Below, piece after piece: positions 1 through 5,446 of a DNA stretch of 9,363 nt. The notes beneath the pieces were generated by a model. It had not been told where the DNA came from. It saw only the letters and a program-made list of their open reading frames with translations, and did not search any database. The DNA comes from Bacillota bacterium. Lineage in GTDB: Bacteria; Bacillota_C; Negativicutes; Sporomusales; Sporomusaceae. The stretch covers positions 1-9,363 of the forward strand of contig JAEZQV010000254.1 in NCBI GenBank assembly GCA_023441125.1. The letters run 5' to 3'. A program made the position numbers and the translations under genes. Every line of letters begins with the position of its first letter. Position 1 is the first letter of the stretch.

Positions 1-126
1 CTCGTTTGGATAAGGTTCGGTGGCCTGCAAAGAATGTAGTGTCATAGGGGCAGTAAAGATACGATTGCGAAATGTTGTGTTGCCAACTTTGAGTGACGAT
101 AAGAGATGGGTATAGTGCTTCAGCAT
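1..126 (-). CDS. Old Yellow Enzyme-type NAD(P)H:flavin oxidoreductase, N-terminal fragment (runs off the window)
   Basis: Reading leftward from ATG at 126-124, 42 codons stay open to the window edge. The protein begins MLKHYTHLLSSLKVGNTTF and continues with RNRIFTAPMTLHS. This matches the start of OYE / 2,4-dienoyl-CoA reductase-type enzymes: a 'SPLKIGN-x-x-x-xNRI' first strand of the TIM barrel, then the 'APM' segment that lines the FMN pocket. Known members use FMN, often with a 4Fe-4S cluster and FAD, to reduce activated C=C bonds (enoate reductase, bile-acid BaiCD, dienoyl-CoA reductase types). Which subtype this is cannot be told from 42 residues. The start is supported by GGGAGGAA (plus-strand 132-139) 5-8 nt upstream. 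A possible short leader ORF overlaps the start. Confidence 0.82.
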   Translation of the reverse strand, partial: MLKHYTHLLSSLKVGNTTFRNRIFTAPMTLHSLQATEPYPNE

Positions 127-212
127 GTAAATTCCTCCCAGAATACATCATTATACCAGTCCGGGTACCCACCTGGACTGGTATAATGTGGATATACCAA
201 CCCCGTATTCAT
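120..212 (-). CDS. Possible 30-residue leader ORF overlapping the flavin oxidoreductase start
   Basis: From ATG at 212-210 the minus strand reads 30 codons and stops with TGA at 122-120, so its end overlaps the oxidoreductase start codon by 7 nt. A GGAG element about 9 nt upstream gives a credible ribosome binding site. A promoter-like pair also lies just upstream (GTGACA at 260-255, 16 bp, TAGAAT at 238-233). The peptide (MNTGLVYPHY...) is rich in aromatic residues: eight Tyr, Trp or Phe of 30. Much of that richness follows from the inverted repeat it reads through (149-188), so it is weak evidence of selection. It could be a leader peptide acting through ribosome position, a small translationally coupled gene, or chance. 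No homologue is recognised. Confidence 0.3.
   Translation of the reverse strand: MNTGLVYPHYTSPGGYPDWYNDVFWEEFTC
149..188. repeat. Perfect 14-bp inverted repeat with 12-nt loop upstream of the oxidoreductase
   Basis: The left arm (149-162, CATTATACCAGTCC) is exactly complementary to the right arm (175-188). The loop 163-174 contains GGGTACCC. Each arm contains TATAAT preceded by TGG, an extended -10 motif, one facing each way: minus-strand at 155-150, plus-strand at 182-187. The element lies 22 bp upstream of the oxidoreductase start codon. It could be an operator over a promoter, or an RNA hairpin in a leader transcript. No T-run follows on either strand, so a simple terminator is unlikely. 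Confidence 0.75.
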
Positions 213-232
213 TTTGTCTCTCTCCAGTTTTT

Positions 233-260
233 ATTCTACCAGTCAAACCACGCTTGTCAC
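233..260 (-). promoter_or_regulatory. Candidate promoter for the leader ORF / flavin oxidoreductase transcript
   Basis: On the minus strand GTGACA (260-255) and TAGAAT (238-233) are separated by 16 bp. Each matches the sigma-70 consensus at five of six positions. Transcription would start near 226, about 15 nt before the leader ORF start. The extended -10 within the inverted repeat at 149-188 is a competing candidate. Confidence 0.35.
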
Positions 261-290
261 ATTCTCAGCAGCTTTGCCGGTAAGGTTAAC

Positions 291-1610
291 CTATTTGAAG
301 AAGAAGTCAAACTGCATCCGGAAGAAATTGTCCCGTTCGCCTGCCGTGGCAGATTTGGCACCATACGGTTGACTGGTACCGTCGTCAATATATTTCTGCA
401 TATCATACCAAACCGTTAACAATGTGCTGTCCCAGGGAGCATAATGAGCACCAATCCGTACGCCTTTCATGTTCGGATAGTATCGTAAATCATTATACAT
501 GATCGACTGGCTCTCCAAATTATGGTAGGTAATATAAAAATCATAAGTTTTCGGGACAAAAGGAATCGCATTTTTATACTTTAGCTGCACATAATAGCCT
601 TTATTGTTATTATCATAACTATTTTTCAGGTAGGCTGCTTCGAGCTTCAGATCTTTATTGAGCTTGCTTTCGAAGCCGCCTTCAAAGTAGTTGATGTAAT
701 CATCGTTATGTAAAAGACCACCATAAGTATAGGCAGCATTCGGAGCCAACCCCAAGTTGCTTTGATTTCTTTGATAGGCAAATTTAATATTCGTATCCGA
801 ACTTACCGGAAATACCATATCAGCCGCCTGATAGCCCATACTGGCGAAGGTGCCTCCCGGAACATACATGGTATTCTCACCGGCTACCAGCGTAGTTTTT
901 ACAGTTTTGCCGAAAGATACCTGCGCCCCGGCGACCTGCAGATATTCGCCATGGGTTATACCAAAGGCCGGCATATAGGTAAAGCGGCCTAGCTTGGTGC
1001 TCATGCCGTCAAATTGGCCATCGACATAGCATTGCAGGCCAAAATGCTGCCAATTCGATCTGGCATCAGGAAAACCGTTCACAGGCTCACTGTTCCACTG
1101 TTCACCCTGAGCGCTGTACATTCTGTGCAATTCATTTTCCGTCACAAAGGTAAATTTGTCATTTACTTTATAGTAGGTATTTAAAATCATTACACTACTT
1201 TTATCGGTAATGCCTTCTTTATCCATGTGATCATATCGGTTGCCGAACAGGCCGAAGTAATGAAACCTGTCATTATCCGGTTCAGCCTTTTTTACCGGCA
1301 GCATATCAATGGCTTGTAATTCATCAGCATATTCTTTCACTAGCTTATCAATAAGGATTTTGTTGCCGTCACTGGCTTTATCCGCTTTCGTCATAGCATT
1401 GGCGACAATTTGCGCCATTTCATGGCGGGTCATAATTCTATCATTCGGGAGAGTGCCGTTATTAATAATGCCGGCCTTGGTAAGTTCGCCTATCGCATTA
1501 TAAGACCAATGACTGAGTGGAACGTCATTATATTCGCTGGTAGCTGCAGCGGCCACGCTTCCTAAGCAGCAGGCACCAGCCACAGCCAGCATTATAATCT
1601 TCTTTTTCAT
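291..1610 (-). CDS. SLH-domain outer-membrane porin (OmpM/Mep45-like)
   Basis: This 439-residue protein has a Sec signal peptide (MKKKIIMLAVAG, cleavage probably near residues 22-24). One S-layer-homology domain follows at about residues 26-75, with the pattern FxDVPxxHW...L...GI; here it reads YNDVPLSHWSYNAI and later ends TRHEMAQIVANAM. A short helical linker (about 79-105) leads to a C-terminal region of alternating aromatic and polar residues ending FDFFFK, typical of a beta-barrel. In Negativicutes, proteins of this layout attach to peptidoglycan-linked polyamine through the SLH domain. They form the main diffusion pore and tether the outer membrane to the wall. Its length is close to that of known OmpM proteins. 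The start is fixed by the signal peptide and AAGGTGGG upstream. It is probably monocistronic; no clear terminator is seen after its stop. Its substrate selectivity is unknown. Confidence 0.9.
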   Translation of the reverse strand: MKKKIIMLAVAGACCLGSVAAAATSEYNDVPLSHWSYNAIGELTKAGIINNGTLPNDRIMTRHEMAQIVANAMTKADKASDGNKILIDKLVKEYADELQAIDMLPVKKAEPDNDRFHYFGLFGNRYDHMDKEGITDKSSVMILNTYYKVNDKFTFVTENELHRMYSAQGEQWNSEPVNGFPDARSNWQHFGLQCYVDGQFDGMSTKLGRFTYMPAFGITHGEYLQVAGAQVSFGKTVKTTLVAGENTMYVPGGTFASMGYQAADMVFPVSSDTNIKFAYQRNQSNLGLAPNAAYTYGGLLHNDDYINYFEGGFESKLNKDLKLEAAYLKNSYDNNNKGYYVQLKYKNAIPFVPKTYDFYITYHNLESQSIMYNDLRYYPNMKGVRIGAHYAPWDSTLLTVWYDMQKYIDDGTSQPYGAKSATAGERDNFFRMQFDFFFK

Positions 1611-1660
1611 AAAATACCCACCTTTTTTTATTACAGAATCTATTCAAGCCCAAATGCGAA

Positions 1661-1689
1661 ATTATAATTTACAATTTTTTATCTGCAAA
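1661..1689 (-). promoter_or_regulatory. Sigma-70-type promoter of the SLH porin
   Basis: The minus strand carries TTTGCA (1689-1684), a 17-bp spacer and a perfect TATAAT (1666-1661). Transcription would start near 1654, giving a leader of about 43 nt that holds AAGGTGGG just before the start codon. A good -10 and correct spacing suit an abundant outer-membrane protein. Confidence 0.6.
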
Positions 1690-1841
1690 TATTAACATTG
1701 TAAAAATAGGCTGTATGTAACAAACTTTGCATGGATATCACTTGATTTACGGTGAAAAACAATGATAATGCCGTAAAAAATTACTGCGCACATTCCAAAA
1801 TGACATCCTCACACCCCCTCCCCTATAGTAAAATCCTGTTA

Positions 1842-1853
1842 CTGTCGCGACAG
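1842..1853. promoter_or_regulatory. 12-bp perfect palindrome CTGTCGCGACAG, candidate operator
   Basis: CTGTCGCGACAG equals its own reverse complement and is GC-rich within AT-rich surroundings. A weak plus-strand promoter (ATGACA at 1800-1805, 18 bp, TATAGT at 1824-1829) would place it at about +6 to +18, a position typical of a repressor site. The sequence TAGTAAAA occurs on both sides of it (from 1827 and from 1864). The binding protein is unknown. Confidence 0.35.
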
Positions 1854-1986
1854 CATTCTAAATAGTAAAAAGCATCAGAATTTTCTTTTTTTCATTTTTA
1901 ATTCTAGTTTCTCGTAAAAAAAAAGGGAAATACTTATCTGATTGCGCTCTTATGCATAAAAAGAATTACAAATCAATAATGAAATA

Positions 1987-2035
1987 CTGAGCCCGTTAAT
2001 TGGACTGATAGCGAGTCTCCAATTAGCGGGCTCAG
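1987..2035. terminator. Long hairpin (18-bp stem, 13-nt loop), terminator-like but without a visible upstream gene
   Basis: The arms 1987-2004 (CTGAGCCCGTTAATTGGA) and 2018-2035 pair throughout, with a single T/G wobble. The flanking T-tract is weak on both sides (TTTATGG on plus, TATTTCATT on minus). It lies between two divergently transcribed genes, so neither needs a terminator here. It may end an unannotated transcript, insulate the LysR promoter, or be a repeat element. Confidence 0.45.
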
Positions 2036-2083
2036 TTTATGGTTAATAATTGTTTCAATTTTTTGATCTTTCCATCATAATAA

Positions 2084-2106
2084 AATTCATAGTATAATTA
2101 TGAATT
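2084..2106 (+). promoter_or_regulatory. LysR-gene promoter -10 embedded in an 8-bp inverted repeat
   Basis: AATTCATA (2084-2091) and TATGAATT (2099-2106) are perfect complements. Their 7-nt spacer is GTATAAT, which supplies a consensus -10 (TATAAT, 2093-2098). No good -35 is present at 17 bp, which fits an activator-dependent or repressed promoter. LysR proteins usually repress their own gene through such a dyad. The strict T-N11-A form is not met at the dyad centre. Confidence 0.45.
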
Positions 2107-2248
2107 GAGTGGTAACTGTCCCATTTAACTGCTAGCAAAGCATGAAATTCTGTCATTTATACTATCCCCAAGTGCAACGCAAAAGTGTGAAACTACTGAC
2201 AACACTGCTGAAATTCTACGGGGATGGCATAAAAAGTTAGGAGGATTT

Positions 2249-3178
2249 ATGGAGCTTGGCCAATTGCGTGAATTCATCGTGCTTGCGAAGCATCTGAATT
2301 TCAGTATGGCCGCAAGAAATTTGTTTATTACACAGCCAGTACTTAGCAGGCATATCTCTGAAATGGAACAAGAATTAAACGTACAGTTATTTGTACGCAA
2401 TAAGCATTCTGTTCAATTGACAGCGGTAGGTAAGCTACTCTTGGAAGAAGCGCAAATACTTCTTGCCCGTTATGAGGAAACTCTTGAAAAAATCCGTCTG
2501 GCCGCATCAGGGTTAACCGGCTGTATAAACATTGGGTTCTTGGGTGCGGCTGTAAAGAACTTTTTTGTGCCATTTGTTATGCATTTTAACCGTGTTCACC
2601 CAAAAATTCAATTGCAGTTCTCTTCCTACGAAAATGCCCGGATGTTAACAGATGCCTTGCTCCGCAAGGATATAGATATCGGTTTTACTTTGCTAATGGA
2701 GCTGCCGACAAATTCTCCAAAACTGAACTGGAAACCCATATACAGTGACATAGTCTCGGCCGTGTTGCCCCATAACCATCCTTTTGCCAACGAAACTAGC
2801 CTTAATATTTCGCAATTAGCCAAGGAGCCTTTTGTCCTGCTTTCCCCGGATCACACGCCGAACAGCTTTGCGCATGCATTAGAAATATGTAAAGCCGGAG
2901 GATTTGTTCCCAATATTGTACGTCAAAGTTCTCGCTTGGATGCTGTGTTTATGATGATTGAGATGGGGCTGGGAATTTCGATATTGCCGCGCCATACGCA
3001 AGTGTATGCAAATCCGCCTATTCGCTATATTGATCTAACAGGTGCTGACTGCCGGCTGGATGTTGTGCTGGCCTGGCGAACCGATTGCGCTTCGCCTGCA
3101 GTATTGCCTTTCTTAAGTGAATTTGAAGCAGTCAGCCACCGTTTTCCGGAAAGTTATTCCGCCAAAGAGATATTCTAA
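2249..3178 (+). CDS. LysR-family transcriptional regulator
   Basis: At 309 residues this is the family's usual length. The N-terminal winged helix-turn-helix spans about residues 1-60, with the recognition segment FSMAARNLFITQPVLSRHIS at 18-37, followed by the linker helix. The effector-binding periplasmic-binding-protein-like domain starts near residue 91 (GCINIGFLGA) and runs to about 295. Residues near 235-248 (the MGLGISILP segment) match the conserved 'G.G...LP' motif. Such proteins sense a small metabolite and usually control a neighbouring operon and themselves. The effector and target are unknown here: the only divergent neighbour is the porin, 638 bp away. AGGAGG at 2239-2244, 4 nt before ATG, supports the start. 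The gene is monocistronic, followed by a strong terminator. Confidence 0.92.
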   Translation: MELGQLREFIVLAKHLNFSMAARNLFITQPVLSRHISEMEQELNVQLFVRNKHSVQLTAVGKLLLEEAQILLARYEETLEKIRLAASGLTGCINIGFLGAAVKNFFVPFVMHFNRVHPKIQLQFSSYENARMLTDALLRKDIDIGFTLLMELPTNSPKLNWKPIYSDIVSAVLPHNHPFANETSLNISQLAKEPFVLLSPDHTPNSFAHALEICKAGGFVPNIVRQSSRLDAVFMMIEMGLGISILPRHTQVYANPPIRYIDLTGADCRLDVVLAWRTDCASPAVLPFLSEFEAVSHRFPESYSAKEIF

Positions 3179-3207
3179 TTATTTCCTCGTAGATCAGGCC
3201 ATTTCAT

Positions 3208-3239
3208 AAAAAACCGTCATACCGGCATGACGGTTTTTT
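3208..3239. terminator. Rho-independent terminator after the LysR gene (bidirectional)
   Basis: AAAAAACCGTCAT (3208-3220) pairs perfectly with 3227-3239 around a 6-nt loop. T6 follows the GC core on the plus strand and the equivalent T6 on the minus strand. It lies 30 bp past the LysR stop and can also stop read-through from the opposing gene. Confidence 0.9.
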
Positions 3240-3349
3240 GCTGGTATACTTATCAACAAAATACCAGGACCCAAGCCTTGACGAATTACTTTACTCCTGA
3301 ACAAAACACCCTTCCTGTCCCCTCATTTCCTACGTTCTGCTGTATAAAT

Positions 3350-3379
3350 AAAAACCAGCTACTAAAGCAACTGGTTTTT
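3350..3379. terminator. Rho-independent terminator after the membrane-protein gene
   Basis: AAAAACCAG (3350-3358) pairs with CTGGTTTTT (3371-3379) around a 12-nt loop. On the minus strand the stem is followed by TTTTTATTTAT. It lies 4 bp beyond the stop codon of the minus-strand gene at 3384. Confidence 0.85.
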
Positions 3380-3383
3380 GACC

Positions 3384-3923
3384 TTACGGTTTGTCGGTCT
3401 GCTCTTCCTCCAGGGGTTTGGCGGCCGCAGGCTGCACACCTGATGAAGTTGCCAGGCGAACATCGCCCGACTGCCACAGCTGGTAGCCATAGAGAGCTAC
3501 AGCCAGCACAACTGTGACCAGTACTCCCTGAAAATAGGATATGTACGCTTCCCAGACGCCGCGCCGGATAAACCAGTCTATCAGGAAAAAAACCAGAAAG
3601 TAATCCAGGACAATATTGGTAACGAGAAACAACCAGAAGCGTCCGTACGTGTATTTGAAAATCCAGATGGTGCCGATTAGATAAGGTCCATAAATAAAGA
3701 TAGGAATATTAATCAGCGGGAAGGTGGCTTCCTTCACTGCCCACCATTGCAGGGAAATGCCCATTTCAAAAATGAAGGCAAACGCCAGCGAGCAAAATAA
3801 CGCCACCGGCATGTACCGCCGCAGTTCCTCCTGCTTTAGGAGCAGTGTGGACAGCCAGGCCAGGGCAACGCTGGCCCATAATATTGCTTGATTGCTCAAA
3901 TTTATCAACTCCAGATCATTCAT
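3384..3923 (-). CDS. Uncharacterised five-helix inner-membrane protein
   Basis: With the start at 3923 (MNDLELINLSNQAILW) the protein is 179 residues. It has about five hydrophobic helices at residues 12-29, 38-55, 68-90, 95-118 and 128-150, then a hydrophilic tail rich in Glu, Gln and Ala. A stretch around 68-118 (PLINIPIFIYGPYLIGTIW, then KYTYGRFW) resembles uncharacterised membrane proteins seen in Bacillus and Clostridia relatives; I cannot attach a function. The frame stays open to ATG at 4121, and an internal ATG at 4097 has AAGGGG upstream. The 66 extra residues lack membrane features and are built on strong inverted repeats, so I prefer 3923, although its ribosome binding site is poor. 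It appears monocistronic, with its own terminator. Confidence 0.65.
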   Translation of the reverse strand: MNDLELINLSNQAILWASVALAWLSTLLLKQEELRRYMPVALFCSLAFAFIFEMGISLQWWAVKEATFPLINIPIFIYGPYLIGTIWIFKYTYGRFWLFLVTNIVLDYFLVFFLIDWFIRRGVWEAYISYFQGVLVTVVLAVALYGYQLWQSGDVRLATSSGVQPAAAKPLEEEQTDKP

Positions 3924-3994
3924 TTGGGTATAAGATTCTCTTGGTTTCGGGTAATTATGTATCAAAACTGCGAGCTTTCTGCTGCCGGCTGAAG

Positions 3995-4015
3995 TTGGGT
4001 TTAGCATAAGCCCAA
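3995..4015. repeat. Small inverted repeat in the membrane-protein leader
   Basis: TTGGGTTTA (3995-4003) and TAAGCCCAA (4007-4015) pair around a 3-nt loop with one wobble on the plus strand, or one C/A mismatch on the minus strand. It is one of three inverted repeats between 3995 and 4171. Confidence 0.5.
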
Positions 4016-4020
4016 AAGGA

Positions 4021-4066
4021 AAACCCTGCCCTAAAAACCGGCAGTCCGGTCCTGAGGGCAGGGTTT
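4021..4066. repeat. Strong nested hairpin, terminator/attenuator-like on the minus strand
   Basis: The outer arms AAACCCTGCCCT (4021-4032) and 4055-4066 pair perfectly over 12 bp. Inside, ACCGG (4037-4041) and CCGGT (4046-4050) form a second stem with a 4-nt loop. On the minus strand the inner stem is followed by TTTT and the outer stem by TTTTCCTTTT, so it can act as a terminator. The downstream minus-strand segment GCCGGCAG (plus-strand 3984-3991) could pair with the inner stem, allowing an alternative fold. Confidence 0.6.
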
Positions 4067-4097
4067 CATTGTGCAAACGCCTAAAGTAATGCGCCAT

Positions 4098-4171
4098 AAA
4101 AATCCCCTTCCCGGTTAACATGTCTTATTAGTACACGACTTAACAAAACACGTTAACCCTGAAGGGGAATT
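4098..4171 (-). terminator. Long-stem terminator after the small Cys-rich gene
   Basis: On the minus strand, 4168-4161 pairs with 4110-4103 (8 bp) and 4158-4152 with 4119-4113 (7 bp, GGTTAAC type), with two mismatches between and a 32-nt loop. The stem ends in GGGGA and is followed at once by TTTTTA. This suits a rho-independent terminator 47 bp after the stop codon at 4218. Its 3' arm also carries the AAGGGG that could serve as a ribosome binding site for ATG at 4097. Confidence 0.6.
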
Positions 4172-4217
4172 GTACGCCAAGCAAATGATATAAATTTTCA
4201 AATTGGCTTTTCCGGCT

Positions 4218-4370
4218 TTATGCTTCCGCCAGTAGCTTCTCGGCTCTTTTTAATAACTGGATATCGCCACAAACAGGCAACTCGTCGCAGGTTTCGCTCA
4301 TCGGACACTGATTGCAAATAGATTCGGCCAAGTGAGAAAGGCCAATGGCGACCTCTTGATCTTGCAGCAT
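4218..4370 (-). CDS. Small four-cysteine protein, 50 residues, function unknown
   Basis: The longer open frame begins at 4430, but ATG at 4370 is the better start because GGGAGG lies 7 nt upstream and a promoter lies just before that. The 50-residue product (MLQDQEVAIG...) has cysteines at 19, 22, 28 and 34, spaced C-x2-C-x5-C-x5-C (CNQCPMSETCDELPVC). Charged, amphipathic ends flank this core. The spacing could hold a zinc ion or an iron-sulfur cluster. I do not recognise the family. It lies about 150 bp downstream of the activase stop on the same strand, so co-transcription with the radical-enzyme operon is possible, but its own promoter suggests independence. Confidence 0.6.
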   Translation of the reverse strand: MLQDQEVAIGLSHLAESICNQCPMSETCDELPVCGDIQLLKRAEKLLAEA

Positions 4371-4389
4371 TTTGCCACCTCCCACCGCC

Positions 4390-4418
4390 AGTATACTACC
4401 AGTGAAATCCGGCGGCAA
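4390..4418 (-). promoter_or_regulatory. Candidate promoter of the small Cys-rich gene
   Basis: On the minus strand TTGCCG (4418-4413) is followed after 17 bp by TATACT (4395-4390). The transcript would start near 4383, just ahead of GGGAGG and the ATG at 4370. The -10 is good and the -35 moderate. Confidence 0.45.
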
Positions 4419-4520
4419 TCGGCAAATCACCGTGCAATACGCCCCTAATTGCCGCTATTGCTTCGTTTTGCCCCCAAACGGCCCCTATTGTTAATTGTTG
4501 GAATACTTTGCATTTCTTCC

Positions 4521-5426
4521 TTATGTAAAGTCCCAAACGGGTATATCATAGCTTGTAATAATTTCCTTGACCGCTGCCAGCCCCGCTGCGTCCGGTTTGG
4601 CGAACGCGCGGGGCACGGCGCCCAATGCTTTTAATTTCTCCTCGCCATGGTTATGATAAGGCAGCAGTTCTACTCCCCTGACCGCGGTCTGCCGCTTAAG
4701 GAACTCACACATAGTCCGGATATTATGCGCATCGGTATTAATGTCGGCAAGCAGGGGCACGCGCACTACGGTCGGCTGAAGCGCAGCCAGCCGCATGACA
4801 TTCGCCAGGATTTGCTCATTCCCGGCGCCTGTCAGTTGTTTATGAACGGCATTGTCCATATGCTTGATGTCAACAAAAATGAAATCCAGATCGGCGACAA
4901 TGTCCGCCGCCTGCCCCCAGTCAAAATAGCCGGAGGTTTCAACGGCGGTATCAAGGCCCAGGCACTTGCAGGCGGCGGCCAGCTGCCGCAGGAAACCGGC
5001 CTGCAAGAACGGCTCCCCGCCCGAGAAAGTAACACCGCCGCCTGATTCCCGGTAAAAAACGGCATCCCGTTTGATTACCTGCATGACTTCATCGACAGTC
5101 ATGTCAGCGCCGATTTTCTTGCGGGCGCCGGCCGGGCAAACTGCGCAGCATTGGCCGCAGCCCAGGCAACTTTTGCCTGGTATTTTACCGCCTGGTCCCC
5201 GTTCAGCGTCGGCCAGGCCGGCAGTGCAGGCCTGCCGGCAGCGGCCGCAGTGAATGCATTTCCCGCGGAAAAACAGGATCTCAGTCTGCTCCTGCCAGGA
5301 CTCCGGATTGGCGCACCACTGGCACCGGAGCGGGCAGCCTTTGAAAAAAACAGTGCTGCGGATGCCCTCGCCATCGTGAACGGACCAGCGCTGTATCTGA
5401 AATATATGGCCGGCAACATTGCTCAT
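4521..5426 (-). CDS. Glycyl radical enzyme activase (radical SAM)
   Basis: This 301-residue protein has the radical-SAM cluster motif C31-x3-C35-x2-C38 (KGCPLRCQWC) after the family signature segment 'DGEGIRSTVFFKGCP'. Two ferredoxin-like motifs follow: C57-x2-C60-x2-C63-x3-C67 and C87-x2-C90-x2-C93-x3-C97. Then comes the SAM-binding SGGEP at 135-139. This layout belongs to the activases of glycerol/propanediol dehydratase, 4-hydroxyphenylacetate decarboxylase, benzylsuccinate synthase and similar enzymes. It differs from the pyruvate formate-lyase activase, which lacks the extra clusters. It reductively cleaves S-adenosylmethionine to make a 5'-deoxyadenosyl radical that abstracts H from the glycine of the GRE encoded 20 bp upstream. 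GGGTGA 8 nt before ATG is a modest ribosome binding site. It acts in the cytoplasm under anoxia. Confidence 0.95.
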   Translation of the reverse strand: MSNVAGHIFQIQRWSVHDGEGIRSTVFFKGCPLRCQWCANPESWQEQTEILFFRGKCIHCGRCRQACTAGLADAERGPGGKIPGKSCLGCGQCCAVCPAGARKKIGADMTVDEVMQVIKRDAVFYRESGGGVTFSGGEPFLQAGFLRQLAAACKCLGLDTAVETSGYFDWGQAADIVADLDFIFVDIKHMDNAVHKQLTGAGNEQILANVMRLAALQPTVVRVPLLADINTDAHNIRTMCEFLKRQTAVRGVELLPYHNHGEEKLKALGAVPRAFAKPDAAGLAAVKEIITSYDIPVWDFT

Positions 5427-5446
5427 TGTGTATCACCCGCAATTAC

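Larger units (their letters stand above)
1611..2248. other. 638-bp intergenic region between porin and LysR genes
   Basis: No convincing protein gene was found on either strand. The region is AT-rich and holds the porin promoter (1661-1689), a perfect palindrome (1842-1853), a long-stem hairpin (1987-2035) and the LysR promoter/dyad (2084-2106). It also has two weak possibilities: a plus-strand transcript from about 1836, and a 19-codon minus-strand ORF at 1747-1806 with a GGAGGG element upstream. It is longer than two divergent promoters need, so a small RNA is possible but unproven. Confidence 0.6.

Noticed and set aside
93..419. 108-codon plus-strand frame at the left end
   Set aside because: It overlaps the 3' end of the porin gene and the oxidoreductase start in antisense and has no familiar domain. 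The minus-strand genes explain this DNA better.
291..1610. Porin as a lipoprotein (Cys near the signal peptide)
   Set aside because: The residues before Cys14 do not form a proper lipobox, and an Ala-rich signal-peptidase I site follows at about 20-23.
1747..1806. 19-codon minus-strand ORF with a GGAGGG element upstream of the porin promoter
   Set aside because: No good promoter precedes it and the porin's own promoter lies after it. The purine-rich tract could give a false ribosome site, so it is not listed as a gene.
4371..4430. Twenty-residue N-terminal extension of the small Cys-rich protein
   Set aside because: The internal ATG at 4370 has an excellent ribosome binding site and the extension overlaps the likely promoter.
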